Shown here: positions 38,979-49,615 of the stretch, piece by piece | Layout: each line of letters begins with the position of its first letter | How positions within the stretch are numbered: position 1 is the stretch's first letter | Source: Symbiodinium natans | Lineage: Eukaryota > Sar > Dinophyceae > Suessiales > Symbiodiniaceae | DNA length: 64,000 bases | Assembly (NCBI GenBank): GCA_905221605.1 | Contig: CAJNDS010002084.1 | Span: forward strand, 188,001 to 252,000 | Direction: 5' to 3' | The notes under the pieces: generated by a model | The model's database searches: none | Told to the model about the DNA's origin: nothing | The model's input: only the letters and a program-made list of their open reading frames with translations | Position numbers and translations under genes: made by a program

Positions 38979-40865
38979 ATGTCTGACCTTACGCGCTGGC
39001 AAGATTCTGTGCTCAAAGAAGGTCCACTAGGTCTACAGCGCAGGGCACCTAGGACCATGCCCCCGCGGAAAAGACAGTCGAAAGCTTCGACTCTGCCCTC
39101 GTTCGATCTCGCCTCCAACATCTGCACAGAAGCTGATAGGCTGCTGCCTTCGAACTATGTCCCCATCTCGCATAAGAGAATGGACGAGATCAGAAACTAC
39201 CGCTGGGAGAAGGGCCTCCGTGCTATATCAAGAAGCATGATGGCCCGTCAATCGACAAGGCCGGTCTCGAGCCAGAGACAAGCGGATAAAGAAAGCAAGA
39301 GACTAGAAGAGCTGGGAATCAAAAAGCCTGGACTCACTGCAGAGGACTTAGCGGCCCTTCCTACCTCGGAAGTGTACAAGAATCTGTCTTCGCTATCCTT
39401 GATCTCGGTCGAAACTTCCCGACCGGCAGGCTCCAGCGTGAGGTCGCCTCCGAGGAGCGGACACAGGAAAGCGAAAACAGATCCATCCTCCTCATCTATG
39501 CTCCAGGCAGAGCACGCGAAGACCTTCAAGGTAGAGCCAACACGAGAGCACTCACCGCAACCCTATGCGGGCCAAGGCGTGGGCAGGAAAGAAACCTGCA
39601 AGGAAGAGTCGGACTCCGACATACCACCCTGGGCGGACTCGAAGAAGTCGCGCTCATCTCAGTACACCGGTGCAGGAGTTGGACAAAAGGAGGCCTTCAT
39701 CAGGCAGCCACCTCCACCTCCATCTCCTCCCGCAAGACAATCAGCTCCTGACCCAGGCCATCTTGAAGGCATCGCGCGCCTCACTTCCACAGAGGAGCTC
39801 CAGGTCGTCAATCTTACGCAAGCAGCTCCTCCTCCGCGCGAGTTCCTGAACTACCCGGTGCATCAAGGAGTGATAGTTCTTCCAGCAGCCACAGTTCAGG
39901 CTCGCGTGGCAAGCAAGAAGGAACAAGACAAGGGCAAGGCGGTCATTCACTCCTTCCCCTACTCCTACCCGCAGGAATTCCCTTTGGAATTGGATGTTCA
40001 CGTGCAAGTTCGGAAATCGCAGGACGAGCAAGTCAGCATGGTTCTAAAACTGAACCGCACAGCATCCATGAAGGGCGTCACCAGAGCTGTATACAACTTC
40101 AAGGGCGGGGAATTCTACTCGGTCTTCAAACTCTCAGTTGTTGCTCCCCAGGAAGAACAGGCCCAAGACGGACTTCAGGCTCATGAAGCGGAACTTGACT
40201 TGGCACACGTTTTCCCAGAGATGGTCCCGACGGTGGCAAACGTCTTTGCTATCCAGCTCAGAGTGGCTTCCGCGGTCAATCCCCTGGAATTTCCCAAGTC
40301 TCCCACGCCGAGTGAGGTCTCCTCCTGGCGGGGAGACTCGGGCCCGCCGAAGTATCTCCTCATTCAGCAAGCCTACGGCATCATGGTGGAAAAGGTCCAG
40401 CCGCTGGATAACCTCCCACCGCATCTACGCCCCAGCATGGACGAGTGCTACTTGCTGATTCTCCTAGTACTCAAATCGGCGCTCCTAGGATACTATGTAC
40501 GAGACTGTGGATGGTCCAACCTGGGCAGACGAATCTCGCCGGACTCCAGCACGGATCTGCCCTTCTTTCTTGCTCTCGACACGTCGGCCTGGCACAAACG
40601 CACACCTCCGGCTCCTCAACAAGCCACAACTTCAACCGCAGATCATGTCCGAGGACTCTTCTCGACCCTAGAGTACCTGGCGGAGGACAAGCCGGCAATC
40701 CAGGCAGCCAAACAAGCCTTCACGCATCATCAGCGACAGGTCCCTCCTCTTGTCCAGCACTTCTTCTCCCTGCTCCGAACTCCGGTGGGCAAAGAAAAGG
40801 CAGAGAGAATCTTTAAGGACACGTCTCTGGCGCTCTCTGCTGATGTGTGGGACGCCTTCAGCTAA
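38979..40865 (+). CDS. ORF D second copy, 628 aa unknown
   Basis: The same protein as 26955-28841; only silent changes were seen (for example in the codons before FPEM and in LEFPKS). Contains the two in-frame hairpins at 39430 and 40306. Confidence 0.65.
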   Translation: MSDLTRWQDSVLKEGPLGLQRRAPRTMPPRKRQSKASTLPSFDLASNICTEADRLLPSNYVPISHKRMDEIRNYRWEKGLRAISRSMMARQSTRPVSSQRQADKESKRLEELGIKKPGLTAEDLAALPTSEVYKNLSSLSLISVETSRPAGSSVRSPPRSGHRKAKTDPSSSSMLQAEHAKTFKVEPTREHSPQPYAGQGVGRKETCKEESDSDIPPWADSKKSRSSQYTGAGVGQKEAFIRQPPPPPSPPARQSAPDPGHLEGIARLTSTEELQVVNLTQAAPPPREFLNYPVHQGVIVLPAATVQARVASKKEQDKGKAVIHSFPYSYPQEFPLELDVHVQVRKSQDEQVSMVLKLNRTASMKGVTRAVYNFKGGEFYSVFKLSVVAPQEEQAQDGLQAHEAELDLAHVFPEMVPTVANVFAIQLRVASAVNPLEFPKSPTPSEVSSWRGDSGPPKYLLIQQAYGIMVEKVQPLDNLPPHLRPSMDECYLLILLVLKSALLGYYVRDCGWSNLGRRISPDSSTDLPFFLALDTSAWHKRTPPAPQQATTSTADHVRGLFSTLEYLAEDKPAIQAAKQAFTHHQRQVPPLVQHFFSLLRTPVGKEKAERIFKDTSLALSADVWDAFS

Positions 40866-41232
40866 CCTGCACTATGCAGCCATTTCGTGTGAGGTCCCCT
40901 CCTGAAACGGCACGCCGGGACAAGTGTCCGGCACAAGCACCCAAGCTACCTTTTCAACTCTCGCTACGGCACAAAAACAAGCTGACTGGTTTTCTAGGCC
41001 GGCTCAATGCGCATTTAGCACAGCACGATGCCTGCGTGCTTCAAGACTAGCTCAGCTCAGGTCACGAGCTCACAGGCTTGGCGCTCAGTCACCAACTCTG
41101 CTTTAGCCCACAAACGCAAGGCTGAAGCAACATCTGTGTATGTGACTCCAGTCATTTCCATCCAATGTCGCGTGAGGTCTCCTCCTGACAGCCATTTCAG
41201 ATAGGCAAATAGCCCTCTCTGCCCCCTGCGCC

Positions 41233-42141
41233 ATGGATCTTGCTGCTCCCTACATCAGGCTTCGAGGCCCGGAACACAGCGTTTGCCTTGAACGCAATGG
41301 CCTATTCAGAATGCAGGATCCGGAACCGCGGTGCAACTTCGAACCATCAATCACTGACAACAAAGCAATGGACGACATCCACGCGCAGACCCAGGCCGCC
41401 TTCTACAATCGAGTACAATGGACGACGCAAGATCACAGACTGGCATCGGAATGGAGCGCCTTGATGGCCGAGCACCCGGATCATTCCTTCCCCAATTCAG
41501 TTGCCTACTGGCCAAAATGGGACTCCACGGTGGTGTTCCGTGATGACTACTGCACGCTGATGCTTGGCACCCAGCGCACTGCTCTCGACATACCTGAACT
41601 CAAAGCGCACCAGGTTGATATCATCGTGACTCTCAACGCATCATCGCGCTTCAGGGAGAGTTATGACACAGATGCCGATTGGCAGTTCGTGTACCAAATG
41701 GAGGGCATCTCCAACTTGCGCTACCACCTCTCGGATGTGCGCATCTCTCGGAACGATCAAGGCTTCCATGATGTGGTGTCAAATCTTGCCAGGACCTGGA
41801 TCAGGATGATCGACGAAATTGAGGGCCAGGAGTGCAGCCGCACCAAACCGATGGTCATCCTGTTCCATTGTCTTGCGGGCATCAATCGCTCGACTTCTGC
41901 CCTCTGTGCCTACCTGATTGTTCGCTACCACCTCACTGCTCAACAAGCGATAGCGATTCTACTCTCGGCTAGGCCAGGTCAACGCTACTGGCAGGAAAGA
42001 GATCAATTCCCTCTCGCGCTACACTGGCTCTCCAGAGAATGCAAGAAGTCTGTTCTGGGGTACCTATGCATGGCCTGTGGAGACGCATTCAGACCGACAC
42101 CAGACGATGACCCTCAGGACATGGACGACTTCGACGAGTGA
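41233..42141 (+). CDS. ORF E second copy, phosphatase-like
   Basis: The same 302-aa protein as 29209-30117, with the HCLAGINRS P-loop intact. It again ends in the TGA of the hairpin core (42139-42141). Confidence 0.8.
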   Translation: MDLAAPYIRLRGPEHSVCLERNGLFRMQDPEPRCNFEPSITDNKAMDDIHAQTQAAFYNRVQWTTQDHRLASEWSALMAEHPDHSFPNSVAYWPKWDSTVVFRDDYCTLMLGTQRTALDIPELKAHQVDIIVTLNASSRFRESYDTDADWQFVYQMEGISNLRYHLSDVRISRNDQGFHDVVSNLARTWIRMIDEIEGQECSRTKPMVILFHCLAGINRSTSALCAYLIVRYHLTAQQAIAILLSARPGQRYWQERDQFPLALHWLSRECKKSVLGYLCMACGDAFRPTPDDDPQDMDDFDE

Positions 42142-42473
42142 GGTCCCCTCCTGTCGAACCCCACCTTTTCCTTACGTTCTTTAGAGGCGACTGTACTGAC
42201 AACGCAAATTTGTGCAGAAAACGCGTGATACCCCTGATCATCTACATCATGCATTATTCGCTTGCAACTGCCCTCTCCTGGCTTCTGCTCAGGTTTCGCC
42301 ATGCCCCGCCTCACATCGAGGATTTCGCCTCAGCCTCAACCAGCTGAGGTCATCCTGCCAAAGACACATTCAGAGCAGCTCTTTCTTCTCTACCTCAGAG
42401 CTCACAGCTCAAGCCATCGTTAGTAGCGGCCCTGAACGAGTGAGGTTCCCTCCTGTTCTACTGCTAACTGGCC

Positions 42474-43205
42474 ATGTCAGCGCCGGAGGAAGGCAATTCA
42501 CATCGAGAAACCCGACACAGCGAAGACAAGCCCTCCAAGCGACGACATCCTCGCGGCAGGAGGCATCAGGCGGACTCAGACTCCCGTCTGATCACGGAGG
42601 CTGACCTGGACTCTGAGGCTTCTTCCCTTCAGGATGATGACGACCTAGTGGAATCCCTGTCAAGGAGCTCCTCGAGACGGACAGCCCCTTCCCGGAACCA
42701 GCCCGCCCAACTGGCCCCAGGAGGCCCGCCTCCGCCCACTCCCATAACAACCAAGGCACTCTCGCCGGCGAACCAGGCTCAAACCGTACCCAAAGCCACC
42801 CAGCAAGCCTACCAGCCGTCGGGCCCCCCTCCCCCGACTCCGGTTCACCAGCCTTTCCGAGCGCAGGACCACTCAGGCCATAGCCCCCCTCCCATGGCGG
42901 AAGGTGCTCCCAGCACCACGGCACGTCCCTCCTCGACAAGTGGCACTTCAACGTCGGGGGCCTCAATGTCTCCCCCAGCCGCAGCTCATCCTCATCCCGC
43001 GCAAGAAGCTGCAACGCTAGTGGGCACTTGGATCATCACTCCTGGACCGATTGTCTCCCTTGCTCCTAACCCCTTCAGCCCGTGGTCCCCCCCAGCGCGC
43101 ACCTCGGTACTGTCTGCCACAGGAAGCCCACTTCCTCCGGGCACAGTCCAGACCTGGATAATTACCGAAGGCCCACTTGTCCCAAGACGAGATCCGCAGG
43201 AGTGA
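42474..43205 (+). CDS. ORF F second copy, proline-rich
   Basis: The same 243-aa protein as 30450-31181, with the TWII repeats unchanged. Confidence 0.55.
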   Translation: MSAPEEGNSHRETRHSEDKPSKRRHPRGRRHQADSDSRLITEADLDSEASSLQDDDDLVESLSRSSSRRTAPSRNQPAQLAPGGPPPPTPITTKALSPANQAQTVPKATQQAYQPSGPPPPTPVHQPFRAQDHSGHSPPPMAEGAPSTTARPSSTSGTSTSGASMSPPAAAHPHPAQEAATLVGTWIITPGPIVSLAPNPFSPWSPPARTSVLSATGSPLPPGTVQTWIITEGPLVPRRDPQE

Positions 43206-43600
43206 GGCATGCACAGAGCTCAATTTTGGCACTCCCTGCGAGTGAGGTCACCTCCTGCTAGGGAGTGCATGTGTCACTGCTTACACCTTTTCATCCCAGC
43301 AGTATCTCAGAGACGAAATCCAGCCGCGCATCACACTGCTACCGCTGCCTAGACTTAGTCCTCGACGTGCCACACTGAAGCCATGCTCCATGCACCGACA
43401 AGCCAAGGTGGGATGCTCTACCACAGACAAAGCCGGCTCCTCACTCTTAGTCTTCCTCTGCAGCACAAACTGCCGTAGCACAATCCAGCTGATTCGAGTT
43501 GCCAAGAACTGATAGCTTTCACCAACCCTCTCTCCAGGCTCAAAGGCAGAAAAGCGAGGTCACCTCCTGCTGCCTAGCCCCCCCTCTCAAACCCTGCGTC

Positions 43601-44842
43601 ATGTTGCATACATGCCCGTTGCTCCCGCTACGACCAGACTCATCGACGATGCCAATGAAGTCCAAGCTCGCCGCGCTGAACCTCTTCTGCAAGGCAATGC
43701 TGTACACAGGCAAGAGAACCAGTGATCCGGATGCAAACCTCTACCTCTCGGATGAGGCCAAGGGTCTTGCTCGACGTGAGAACTGTATGCTGGCTCCAAC
43801 CCTGAGACTGGCAGCACGCAGCTACAACTGGATTCGACTTCTCTCCCAATCAGCTCAGCCTAATCTTCCCTTGCTGGCCGAAGCTGAGATGGCATCCCTA
43901 TTATCACCCACGGAGCCTCCCCCTCATATCAAGCACTACGAGGCGGAACGGAGCTCACTTACCTTGCAGATGATACTCGAAACGGTGCATATCTACACTG
44001 AAGAGGAGACCATGGAGCCGGACGACTTCAAGTTAGCCGCCCTTATCATTTCCCAGACTCTGTACAATCTGGGAATGGGCGGGCAAACCGTCAGGGACAT
44101 TGTCAATGGCGCTGCCCAGCATCTGCGCTGGATCCTACCCAGTGACTCCACACGAGTTCTGAACGGAATACACCTTTGTCTCTTCCCTTCGGATATCTCG
44201 CCGTGGCCGCGAGAGGCAGACACCAATCCACATACTCAAAGTGACGAACATGCATTGGGCATCCTCGACGCAGAAATTCACATGCTACAGCGAGCGTCCA
44301 AGATTTACCGGACCATGGCCATGGTCGACTTCATGGTCGCCCGAGCAAGAGGAGCACGAGTGCCAGACGAAGTCTGCCCCAGCGAACCCTGGGACGTCCT
44401 GCGACAGGATCAAGCCATGGCACTCCTTTCATATGCGGAGCACTTGACGGAACTCCATGATCTCCTGACCACTGATGCGTACCAAAAGATGCGTACAGAC
44501 CTCCGCCTGGGCAGAACCTGGCTATCGCGACCCATCACAGCATCCGAACTGGCCTCGCTTGAAGCAATATGGCACAATACCACGATACCAGAGAGTTTTG
44601 CCAAGCTACACCTCACTCTCCAGCTCAAAGGGCAAATTGCTGCACACCTTCCGGAAGACTCCAGAGCACAGGACAGACTACTTACCATACTCTCTCCCCT
44701 GGAGAATGACGTCCTGGACCAGGCCTTCCCCTGGATTCTGGCCTTTAAGATGCTCACGCCTGAGCGCAGGATGATATTCCGATATGCTCTTCTTACGGCA
44801 GCGGGCCCCTCGGCAACAGCGCCGGTTACGCAGACCGAGTGA
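43601..44842 (+). CDS. ORF G second copy
   Basis: 413 aa. Differs from 31577-32818 by V to I, T to A, S to C, Y to H and T to P. It ends in the TGA of its hairpin core. Confidence 0.6.
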   Translation: MLHTCPLLPLRPDSSTMPMKSKLAALNLFCKAMLYTGKRTSDPDANLYLSDEAKGLARRENCMLAPTLRLAARSYNWIRLLSQSAQPNLPLLAEAEMASLLSPTEPPPHIKHYEAERSSLTLQMILETVHIYTEEETMEPDDFKLAALIISQTLYNLGMGGQTVRDIVNGAAQHLRWILPSDSTRVLNGIHLCLFPSDISPWPREADTNPHTQSDEHALGILDAEIHMLQRASKIYRTMAMVDFMVARARGARVPDEVCPSEPWDVLRQDQAMALLSYAEHLTELHDLLTTDAYQKMRTDLRLGRTWLSRPITASELASLEAIWHNTTIPESFAKLHLTLQLKGQIAAHLPEDSRAQDRLLTILSPLENDVLDQAFPWILAFKMLTPERRMIFRYALLTAAGPSATAPVTQTE

Positions 44843-45242
44843 GGTCCCCTCCTGGTCAGCTACTTAACAAACCTAGTCAACTTCTTTCTCACAAGAAGAT
44901 CGATGATGCCTGCTGCTAACAGACAAAGGAGAATTATTCCCGCTACTCTGCGCCTCTCCCAAACACAAATCTAGACACCCCTCTCCCTCTCCGAGCAGAG
45001 CCTCAGGTCCTTAACCAGAAAGAGGGAAACACGCACCAGTGCCAGCGCCTCAGCTCTGCCCACCTTCAGCTTGAACTCTGCTGCGCAACCCTACCCCTGC
45101 AGCTTAGCCCGAGAGAGGCCTTCCTTGAATTTCACCTCCTGGTTCCTTACCTTCGGCCTAAAAGCACCAAGGCAGCTGTGTTTGCTCCGGCTAACATCAG
45201 AGCCTTCATACGAGTGAGGTCCCCTCCTGTATGAGCCTGACC

Positions 45243-46523
45243 ATGGAGGCCCTCCCTCCGGTACTGAGTAGGGATAAAACCATGGAGGTGCTTCTGGAAT
45301 CCCTTTTCCTCCCGCTTCCGGTTTACCCTGCATCCTCCCTGGGAGACCACGAGGCCAGCACTATACAAATGGCATCTACACGCATCCCGGCAGAAGACGC
45401 CCTCCGGCACTCGGACCGTCAGATACGCATAGCTTCCCGCACCTGCAGCTTCATGAAACTGCTCACGGAGAAGATCAACTGGAGACTGGGCGACCTTCGA
45501 CTCTACCTCCCCAAGACTGCCACTCGACAGCTAGCAGCCAAACGTAAGCACGAGGAAATGATGCTCCACGAGCCTCAGGAGAACACTCTGACTTACATTC
45601 GGCGGCGTCAGCTCATCTTCATATCTCAGGCGATCAGAGACTATACAAATGATGGCCCAGGCCAAAACTCTTTTCAGCTCGAAGATGCGGAGAATACCGC
45701 ACTTCGAATTTGGACGTACCTAACCCGCCACTTTGCCAAAGGAGAGATCAACTTTATGATAGACACCGCCTTGTCGCATCTCCACCTCCTGATGAAGTCG
45801 GCGACACCATGTCTGATGTCAAGCATGGAGCAGTCGCAGCCGTCCATGGCTCCGGGACAAGGTCAGAGTTATTTTCCCCCACATCTAGGCCTACCCGAAG
45901 ACAAACACTTGGATCTCCAATACTTCGACCTTCAGGCACTCAGGCGCGCGTCGACGATATACCGAGTACAGCAGCTTCTCAAGATATCTCACTCAACCCA
46001 GGGCGGAGAGTCGCCCGTCACCAATGGCTGGCGCTTCCAGCAACAAGCGCAACACCTCGACTCATTGCCCTATGACAAGCATCTCCAGGCCTTGCTGCCA
46101 CACCTCCCGGACTACCAGGACCAACTCCGAGAGAACCTGGTGATGTACAGGCAATGGCTCCTACGAGACATCACTGAAGAGGAGACGGCCTGGGCCCGTG
46201 ACACACTTTTAGAGTCGGCAGTCTCGAGAGGAGAACTCCGCGAACTTTTCGAGCATGCTCTCCTCAAGCAGGTAAACCATACACTTCAGGCCAGTGCTGA
46301 GTCTCCTCGCCGTGTTGATTCTACTCCGAACTTCCAAAATAGCATGGCTCTTCGCTTCTACCAAATCATCAATCCTTTACATGACGACGTCTACGAGGAG
46401 TACAAGCCGTTTGCGATCGTCTATAAGATGCTCACTCCCCCGAACCGCCAACGGGCTCGATCACTTCATCGTACTTTGTCGCACGAGAGGCACCAGTCCT
46501 TCCTTCGTCTTTTTGAACCCTAG
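45243..46523 (+). CDS. ORF H second copy
   Basis: 426 aa from the ATG equivalent to 33215. Three substitutions relative to the first copy (A to T twice, T to A once). Confidence 0.65.
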   Translation: MEALPPVLSRDKTMEVLLESLFLPLPVYPASSLGDHEASTIQMASTRIPAEDALRHSDRQIRIASRTCSFMKLLTEKINWRLGDLRLYLPKTATRQLAAKRKHEEMMLHEPQENTLTYIRRRQLIFISQAIRDYTNDGPGQNSFQLEDAENTALRIWTYLTRHFAKGEINFMIDTALSHLHLLMKSATPCLMSSMEQSQPSMAPGQGQSYFPPHLGLPEDKHLDLQYFDLQALRRASTIYRVQQLLKISHSTQGGESPVTNGWRFQQQAQHLDSLPYDKHLQALLPHLPDYQDQLRENLVMYRQWLLRDITEEETAWARDTLLESAVSRGELRELFEHALLKQVNHTLQASAESPRRVDSTPNFQNSMALRFYQIINPLHDDVYEEYKPFAIVYKMLTPPNRQRARSLHRTLSHERHQSFLRLFEP

Positions 46524-46886
46524 CCTGCTAGCAACTTTGCTTGTGAGGTCACCTCCTGCAAAGTAGAGCACCAGGTTAGCAACGTCTCTGTCTAACTAGG
46601 ACACCAGCAGCCTTTAGCAAGCCAAGATAAAGCAGCGGAAAAGTCTCCATCTCCAACTGCAGCACAGTCCCTTCTCACTAAGATCACAGCGGCATTCTCC
46701 GGCAATGAGGTCTTTCTGCAGATAGTTGGAGCCTGCTGCAGAGCCAATGCCTCAGCCTTGGCTGATTCACCTAGTAACACATTCAAGTCTGCAGCTTTCT
46801 GCTTTCATTGAAGCTTGCCACAGCCGGGCTCAGCCTCTCCACACAGGCTGGCCACGTGAGGTCTCCATCCAGCTAGCAAACAAGCC

Positions 46887-48125
46887 ATGCCTTCACCGTC
46901 TCGCGAGATTCTGCTCGAGATTCTCCTGAAGTCGCTCCACGTCCCACTGACCATCTACCTACCCGACGGCATCAGTGAGCACATGGCCACATCAGCCTCA
47001 GCAACAACTCATCTTGCCCCGAGGAGGCTCCTCTTCACTACAGAAGACCTTGAACGCACGGCAGAACGAAGCATGCGAGTAGCATCACGTCTCTGCAGCT
47101 TCATATGTCACTTGGATCGGTACCTGGCTTGGCGCGAGGGCAGACACACAGCCCTGCCCCTAGAGGCTAGCCCACGTATCTTGGCAGGTAAGCGCAAGCA
47201 CATTGACGACGAGCAGCCTTCGACGCACCTACCCCGGAGTATGGGGCCCCTCCAGCGCCAGCAAATCATGTACCTCACCCTCATGATCCACAACTACACA
47301 AAAGACGGCGAAGGCTCGCCGTCCTTGAGCACGTCTGAAGCTGATCAGGCTGGTGCTTTAACCTGGCATTATCTTACCGGGAAGCTCTCGCAATCAGAGC
47401 TGAATGCCATTCTGCTCCGCACTTTGGAGCAAGCCAAGGTCATTCTGAGGTCTGAATTCACTCCAGCACATCAACGGAACCTACTCCAGCTGCATCCCCA
47501 AACGACGGCGGAGACCTGGCAAGGCCAAGCATATTTCCCCCTAGGCCTCCGGCTTCAAGACCCACATCAGCTTGATCTTGAAGCATATGATTTCAGAACG
47601 CTCAAAAGAGCATCACTTCAGCTTCGCCTACTACAACAACTGCGGACTATTACGGCCTCCACACCTACATCGGCCAGCGACCAGATCCGAGATGGCTGGG
47701 ATTTCCTTGAACAAGACCGTGATCTCTCAAAGCTTGACTACGAGGACTACCACACCAAATTGGTTTCAATGATCCCGCACTATCAGGAGACACTTCGAGA
47801 GATCCTGACACTGTATCGCCTATGGCTGTCCACCCCTCTGTCCGATGAGGACTTCCATTGGGTGCGAAACCTGGTAGTGAATCAGCTACTACCTAGAGAT
47901 ACTCTGCATCGCTACTTCGCTGACAGTCTCTGGCAACAAATACGACACAGATATGGAGGAGACCAAGGAGATTACGAGCAGGCACAAGGAGTCATCACAA
48001 TTCTTTCCCCGCTCCATGACCAGGTCTATGATGACTATAAGAACTTTGCTGTGGCGCTGACACTGCTCCTCGTTCGACATCGTCAACGTCTGAAACAGAC
48101 GCTAGACGACAAAATTCGGGGCTAG
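46887..48125 (+). CDS. Element ORF I, complete, four-paralogue family
   Basis: 412 aa, starting MPSPSREILLEILLKSL. Related to H and J with the same motif order: LLKSLHVPLTIYLP, RVASRLCSFICHL, LAGKRKHIDDEQ, MIHNYTKDGEG, YFPLGLRLQDPHQLDLEAYD, LKRASLQLRLLQQL, and a C-terminal SPLHDQVYDDYKNFAVAL. It is clearly further from H than J is. Apparently helical and soluble, with no signal peptide. No known domain. It starts 13 nt after a hairpin (46847-46873) and is followed 27 nt later by hairpin 21. Confidence 0.65.
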   Translation: MPSPSREILLEILLKSLHVPLTIYLPDGISEHMATSASATTHLAPRRLLFTTEDLERTAERSMRVASRLCSFICHLDRYLAWREGRHTALPLEASPRILAGKRKHIDDEQPSTHLPRSMGPLQRQQIMYLTLMIHNYTKDGEGSPSLSTSEADQAGALTWHYLTGKLSQSELNAILLRTLEQAKVILRSEFTPAHQRNLLQLHPQTTAETWQGQAYFPLGLRLQDPHQLDLEAYDFRTLKRASLQLRLLQQLRTITASTPTSASDQIRDGWDFLEQDRDLSKLDYEDYHTKLVSMIPHYQETLREILTLYRLWLSTPLSDEDFHWVRNLVVNQLLPRDTLHRYFADSLWQQIRHRYGGDQGDYEQAQGVITILSPLHDQVYDDYKNFAVALTLLLVRHRQRLKQTLDDKIRG

Positions 48126-48152
48126 GGACCATCCGAGCACCACAGACTTCCA

Positions 48153-48175
48153 AACGAGTGAGGTCCCCTCCTGTT
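48153..48175 (+). repeat. Core hairpin 21
   Basis: Short arms AAC/GTT around GAGTGAGGTCCCCTCCT. Intergenic, 27 nt after ORF I. Confidence 0.6.
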
Positions 48176-48276
48176 CGCTGCACTATCTTCCCAAATTGCG
48201 GGGAAAAAGCCTGTAGCTCCAATCTTTCCACGTCAAGCCTCACAAGCACAGCTCTTCTCGCAAAGTTTTCCCTCAG

Positions 48277-48308
48277 GTTCGCACGAGTGAGGTCCCCTCC
48301 TGGCGAAC
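48277..48308 (+). repeat. Core hairpin 22
   Basis: Arms GTTCGC/GCGAAC plus an inner C-G pair with a bulged A, around GAGTGAGGTCCCCTCCT. It ends 14 nt upstream of the ORF J ATG. Confidence 0.85.
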
Positions 48309-48322
48309 TTCCACCTAGGCCC

Positions 48323-49615
48323 ATGGCAGACCTTCACCCCGTTCTCAGCCGTGAACAGGCAATGGAGGTACTTCTTGAGTCTCTATTCCTACCGCTGCCG
48401 GTTTACCCTACAACTCCATCTGGTGCCGCCGCAGCAAGCAATCTGGACCTGGCATCCTCACGCACCCCTGCGGGAGAAGCGATCCCACACTTGAACCGCC
48501 AGATACGGATAGCCTCGCGCACCTGCAGTTTCTTGAAGCTGCTCGCGGAGAAAGTTCACCGGCACATGGGAGACTTGCGGCTCTACCTTCCCAAAACTGC
48601 ACCTCGAAACTTGGCCGCAAAACGGAAGCATGAAGAGATGATGCTGACAGAGCCTCGCTCTCCTACTCTGACGTACCATCAGAAGCGCCAGCTCCTCTTC
48701 ATCTCTCAGGCGATTCGAGACTACACCAACGATGGCCCTGGCCAGAACTCCTTCCAGCTCGAAGATGCGGAACCTACCACCCAGCGCATCTGGACGTACC
48801 TGACGCGCCACTTCGGCCAAGGTGAGGTGCACTTTATGATTGCTAACGCCCTGTCGCATCTACACCTTCTCATGCGATCGTCAACTCCACGCCTACTCTC
48901 AGGCATTGAGCAGTCACAGCCATCGTATGCTCCAGGACAGGGCTCGGACTACTTCCCCGTCAATCTTCGTCTGCACGATGACAAGCAACTGGACCTTCAA
49001 TACTTCGACCTGCAGGCGCTAAGGCGAGCCTCCACAGTATACCGGGTGCAGCAGCTGCTCAAAGTCTCTTCTTCCGCCGAAGGGGCATCGCCAGTTAAGA
49101 ATGGATGGCGCTTTCAACATCAGGACCATCACCTCAATGGTTTGTCCTACGACCAACATCTCCTGGCTCTGCTGCCTCATCTTACTCACTACCAGGACCA
49201 AATTCGCGAAGATTTGGTCACGTACAGGCAGTGGCTACTTCGAGAAATCAATGCAGAGGAAGTTTCTTGGATTCAATCCTTGATCGCGGACACGGTTATC
49301 TCGCGAGGTGAACTACTGGAGCTCTTCGAGGATGCCCTGCTAAAGCAAGTCAACTCTGCATTTCAAGCTAATGCTGGCATTCCTAACCCTGAGGATCATT
49401 CTCAAGACTTCCAGAACAGCATGGCCCTCCGCTTCTATCAAATCATCAATCCGCTCTATGATGACATCTACGAAGAGCACAAGCCCTATGCAATAGTGTT
49501 CAAGATGCTCACCTCCTCTCATCGTGGACGGCTTCGGTCCCTCCTTCGAGCTCGAGAAGCTGTCATTCTGGCGTCCCCACATCGGACAACCAGCCTGGTT
49601 CCAGTATGCGAGTGA
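48323..49615 (+). CDS. Element ORF J, four-paralogue family
   Basis: 430 aa from ATG 48323 (CCCATGG). The frame is open from 48158, but this ATG aligns with ORF H. It is the closest relative of ORF H: most motifs are identical or nearly so (AIRDYTNDGPGQNSFQLEDA, LDLQYFDLQALRRAST, FQNSMALRFYQIINPL), with divergence in the linker after VYP and a longer C-terminal tail. Function unknown. It is the last ORF of the element. Its stop is the TGA of hairpin 23. No second copy is present in the window because the duplication ends upstream. Confidence 0.65.
   Translation: MADLHPVLSREQAMEVLLESLFLPLPVYPTTPSGAAAASNLDLASSRTPAGEAIPHLNRQIRIASRTCSFLKLLAEKVHRHMGDLRLYLPKTAPRNLAAKRKHEEMMLTEPRSPTLTYHQKRQLLFISQAIRDYTNDGPGQNSFQLEDAEPTTQRIWTYLTRHFGQGEVHFMIANALSHLHLLMRSSTPRLLSGIEQSQPSYAPGQGSDYFPVNLRLHDDKQLDLQYFDLQALRRASTVYRVQQLLKVSSSAEGASPVKNGWRFQHQDHHLNGLSYDQHLLALLPHLTHYQDQIREDLVTYRQWLLREINAEEVSWIQSLIADTVISRGELLELFEDALLKQVNSAFQANAGIPNPEDHSQDFQNSMALRFYQIINPLYDDIYEEHKPYAIVFKMLTSSHRGRLRSLLRAREAVILASPHRTTSLVPVCE

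Larger units (their letters stand above)
35972..47899 (+). repeat. Second copy of an 11.9-kb element segment
   Basis: Matches 23948-35871 (offset 12023 to 12028) with a few tens of differences by eye. Indels: a 1-nt loss near 37061, one extra T near 38175, and CTAG added near 44874. Counterparts of hairpins 5-20 lie at about 36921, 38027, 38122, 38768, 39430, 40306, 40879, 41166, 42130, 42434, 43229, 43545, 44833, 45206, 46534 and 46847, with arms preserved. Confidence 0.95.
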
